A stretch of DNA of 26,249 nt from Pseudomonadota bacterium (GTDB lineage: Bacteria; Pseudomonadota; Gammaproteobacteria; Burkholderiales; SHXO01). Below, piece after piece: positions 24,895-26,249 of the stretch; position 1 is the stretch's first letter, and every line of letters begins with the position of its first letter. The notes beneath the pieces are model-generated. The model searched no databases and was not told the origin of the DNA. It saw nothing but the letters and a program-made list of their open reading frames with translations. The DNA is taken from NCBI GenBank assembly GCA_023430065.1, contig JAEZCG010000014.1, positions 1-26,249 of the forward strand. The letters run 5' to 3'. The position numbers were made by a program, and so were the translations under genes.

Positions 24895-26249
24895 ATGTGT
24901 GCGATGGCCAGAAGCGATCCTCCTCCCGGAACGCTGCCCGCTCCGTTTCCGGCGGCGGCCGATGCGCTCGCGCGCGTCGAGCGTATGTTCGATCGCTGCT
25001 TCGGCGCGCGGGCGAATCCCTGGCGCCACCTGGGCGCGCTGGGCTTCCATCTGTTCTGGATCGTGGTGGCGAGCGGCGCCTACCTGTACGTGGTGTTCGA
25101 TACCAGCGTGACCGGCGCGTGGCAGTCGGTGCACGCGCTCTCGGTCGAGCAGCCATGGGCAGGGGGTCTGATGCGCAGCGTGCACCGCTATGCGGCGGGC
25201 GCCTTCGCCTTGGTGCTGCTGCTCCACGTGGTGTGCGAGTTCTTGCGTGGCCGCTACGCCGGCCCGCGCTGGTTCACCTGGCTGACCGGCATACCGCTGC
25301 TGTGGCTCGCGCTTGCCAGCGGTGTGGTCGGGTACTGGCTGGCGTGGGACCAGCGTGCGTTGTTCAGCATCGTGGCGACCATGGAATGGCTGGATGCCTC
25401 GGGTCTGTTCGGTGGTTTGCTGGCGCGCAACTTCCTCATGCCGGACAGCGTCGATGACCGGCTGTTCTCGCTGTTCGTCTTCCTCCACATCGGCCTGCCC
25501 CTGATGTTGCTGCTGGGCATGTGGGTGCACATCAAGCGCCTGGCGCGGCCGGCGACGCAGCCGGCGCGCGCGCTGGGCATGGGGACGCTGGCGATGCTGG
25601 TGCTGCTCGCTGTAGTCGCACCAGCGGGCAGCGTCGCGCCTGCCGATGCCCTGCGCGTCGCTCCCGCGCTGCAGATCGACTGGTTCTACCTGGCTGCACA
25701 CGCCCTCATGTACGAGACCTCACCGCAGACACTGTGGGGGCTCGCACTGGCTCTGACGCTCGGGGTCGGGGCCTGCCCGCTGCTGGCACGCGGGCGACGA
25801 CCGGTCCCCGCCGCCGTGGATCCGGACCACTGCAATGGCTGCCGGCGCGGCTTCGCCGATGGTCCCTCCGGCGCGATCTCGATGCGCGCGCATCCCGATG
25901 CGCGCGTGGGAGCCGAGCTCGCCGTGGTCGATGCCGCCCTGTGCACCGCCTGCGGGATCTGTGCCGGCGCGTGTCCCTCGTCCACGCCGTTTCGCAGCGT
26001 GCGCGAGCTGGCAACGGGAATCGACATGCCGCAGCAGCCGGTCAGCGTGCTGCGCGATCGGCTGACAGAGCAGCTGGGCCGCCTGTCGGGATGCGCGCCG
26101 ATCGTCGTGGTCGGCTGCTGCAACGGCGTCGAGGTCGAGGCGTTGCGCGCTGCCGATACGGCTGTACTGTCGCTCATGTGTGCCGGGCAGCTGCCGCCCT
26201 CGTTCGTCGAGTATGCGCTGCGCCAGGGCGCCGCTGCAGTGGTCATCGC
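24895..26249 (+). CDS. Cytochrome b / ferredoxin / MvhD-domain fusion protein (3' end outside window)
   Basis: This is a partial gene, at least 451 codons, with no stop before the window edge. Residues ~45-215 form a cytochrome-b-type bundle. Two His pairs with the bc1/b6 spacing, H97/H111 and H198/H212 (14 apart each), should hold two b hemes. Another membrane region extends to about 295. A ferredoxin part follows: one complete 4Fe-4S motif (C350, C353, C356, C360-P), and before it CNGCRRGFADGP, where two cysteines are Gly (319, 323). From about 400 an MvhD/FrhD-like domain begins (VVVGCCNG, SLMCAGQLPPSF), the iron-sulfur subunit of F420-nonreducing hydrogenases. It starts at ATG 24895 with AGGA upstream, 45 bases after senC. 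It probably links membrane quinone or hemes to a soluble electron carrier. No hydrogenase catalytic gene is visible. Function is inferred. Confidence 0.85.
   Translation, partial: MCAMARSDPPPGTLPAPFPAAADALARVERMFDRCFGARANPWRHLGALGFHLFWIVVASGAYLYVVFDTSVTGAWQSVHALSVEQPWAGGLMRSVHRYAAGAFALVLLLHVVCEFLRGRYAGPRWFTWLTGIPLLWLALASGVVGYWLAWDQRALFSIVATMEWLDASGLFGGLLARNFLMPDSVDDRLFSLFVFLHIGLPLMLLLGMWVHIKRLARPATQPARALGMGTLAMLVLLAVVAPAGSVAPADALRVAPALQIDWFYLAAHALMYETSPQTLWGLALALTLGVGACPLLARGRRPVPAAVDPDHCNGCRRGFADGPSGAISMRAHPDARVGAELAVVDAALCTACGICAGACPSSTPFRSVRELATGIDMPQQPVSVLRDRLTEQLGRLSGCAPIVVVGCCNGVEVEALRAADTAVLSLMCAGQLPPSFVEYALRQGAAAVVI

Noticed and set aside
24895..26249. Reading the last gene as a hydrogenase subunit
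   Set aside because: The MvhD-like part suggests it, but no NiFe catalytic motifs or hydrogenase neighbours are present and the N-terminal half is cytochrome b.

Overview
The window is a high-GC, densely coded stretch of a proteobacterial chromosome. Gene style and family content (hybrid PAS kinases, COX15-type CtaA, an FNR/Dnr-type regulator, a ligase-exonuclease pair) suggest a betaproteobacterium, but no rRNA or other taxonomic marker is present, so this is inference. I found no tRNA, rRNA, CRISPR array, insertion sequence or phage gene. Gene-free gaps are all under about 300 bases.

Left part (1-9,470): a membrane MASE1-PAS hybrid histidine kinase; a site-2-protease-type metalloprotease with two CBS domains; a two-gene DNA-repair operon (metallo-beta-lactamase exonuclease plus ATP-dependent DNA ligase); a convergent ATP-grasp enzyme; a betaine-binding-protein-like gene without a signal peptide; and a YCII-family protein. 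Middle part (9,600-17,900): a short-chain dehydrogenase divergent from a second, soluble PAS-PAS hybrid kinase; a glycine-rich DUF1269-like membrane protein; then a leftward operon of a LonB-type protease, a tandem Usp-like protein and a cyclic-2,3-diphosphoglycerate-synthetase-like P-loop protein.

Right part (18,000-26,249) is the most interesting. A Dnr-like Crp/FNR regulator, with an FNR-type box about 63 bases upstream of its start, lies next to a divergent CtaA/COX15 homologue. From there a rightward cluster runs: small secreted peptide, one-helix small subunit, CuA-containing subunit II, heme-copper subunit I, protoheme farnesyltransferase (ctaB), SCO/SenC copper chaperone, and a large membrane protein cut by the window edge. 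Automatic annotation would call this a ba3-type cytochrome oxidase. However, subunit I keeps all six metal-ligand histidines but has Gln (Q235) where oxidases carry the His-crosslinked active-site Tyr. A complete CuA site combined with a missing Tyr, a SenC gene and a Dnr-like regulator points to a nitric oxide reductase of the sNOR (NorSY-SenC) kind rather than an oxygen reductase.

The last gene fuses a cytochrome-b-type four-histidine membrane domain, a ferredoxin domain and an MvhD/FrhD-type iron-sulfur domain. Such a protein could pass electrons between quinone, a soluble iron-sulfur partner and the reductase. In its ferredoxin part, one of the two 4Fe-4S motifs has lost two cysteines to glycine. 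The CtaA homologue also lacks two residues conserved in heme A synthases. Together these suggest a specialised, possibly undescribed, NO-reducing respiratory module. Its function is inferred from sequence only.
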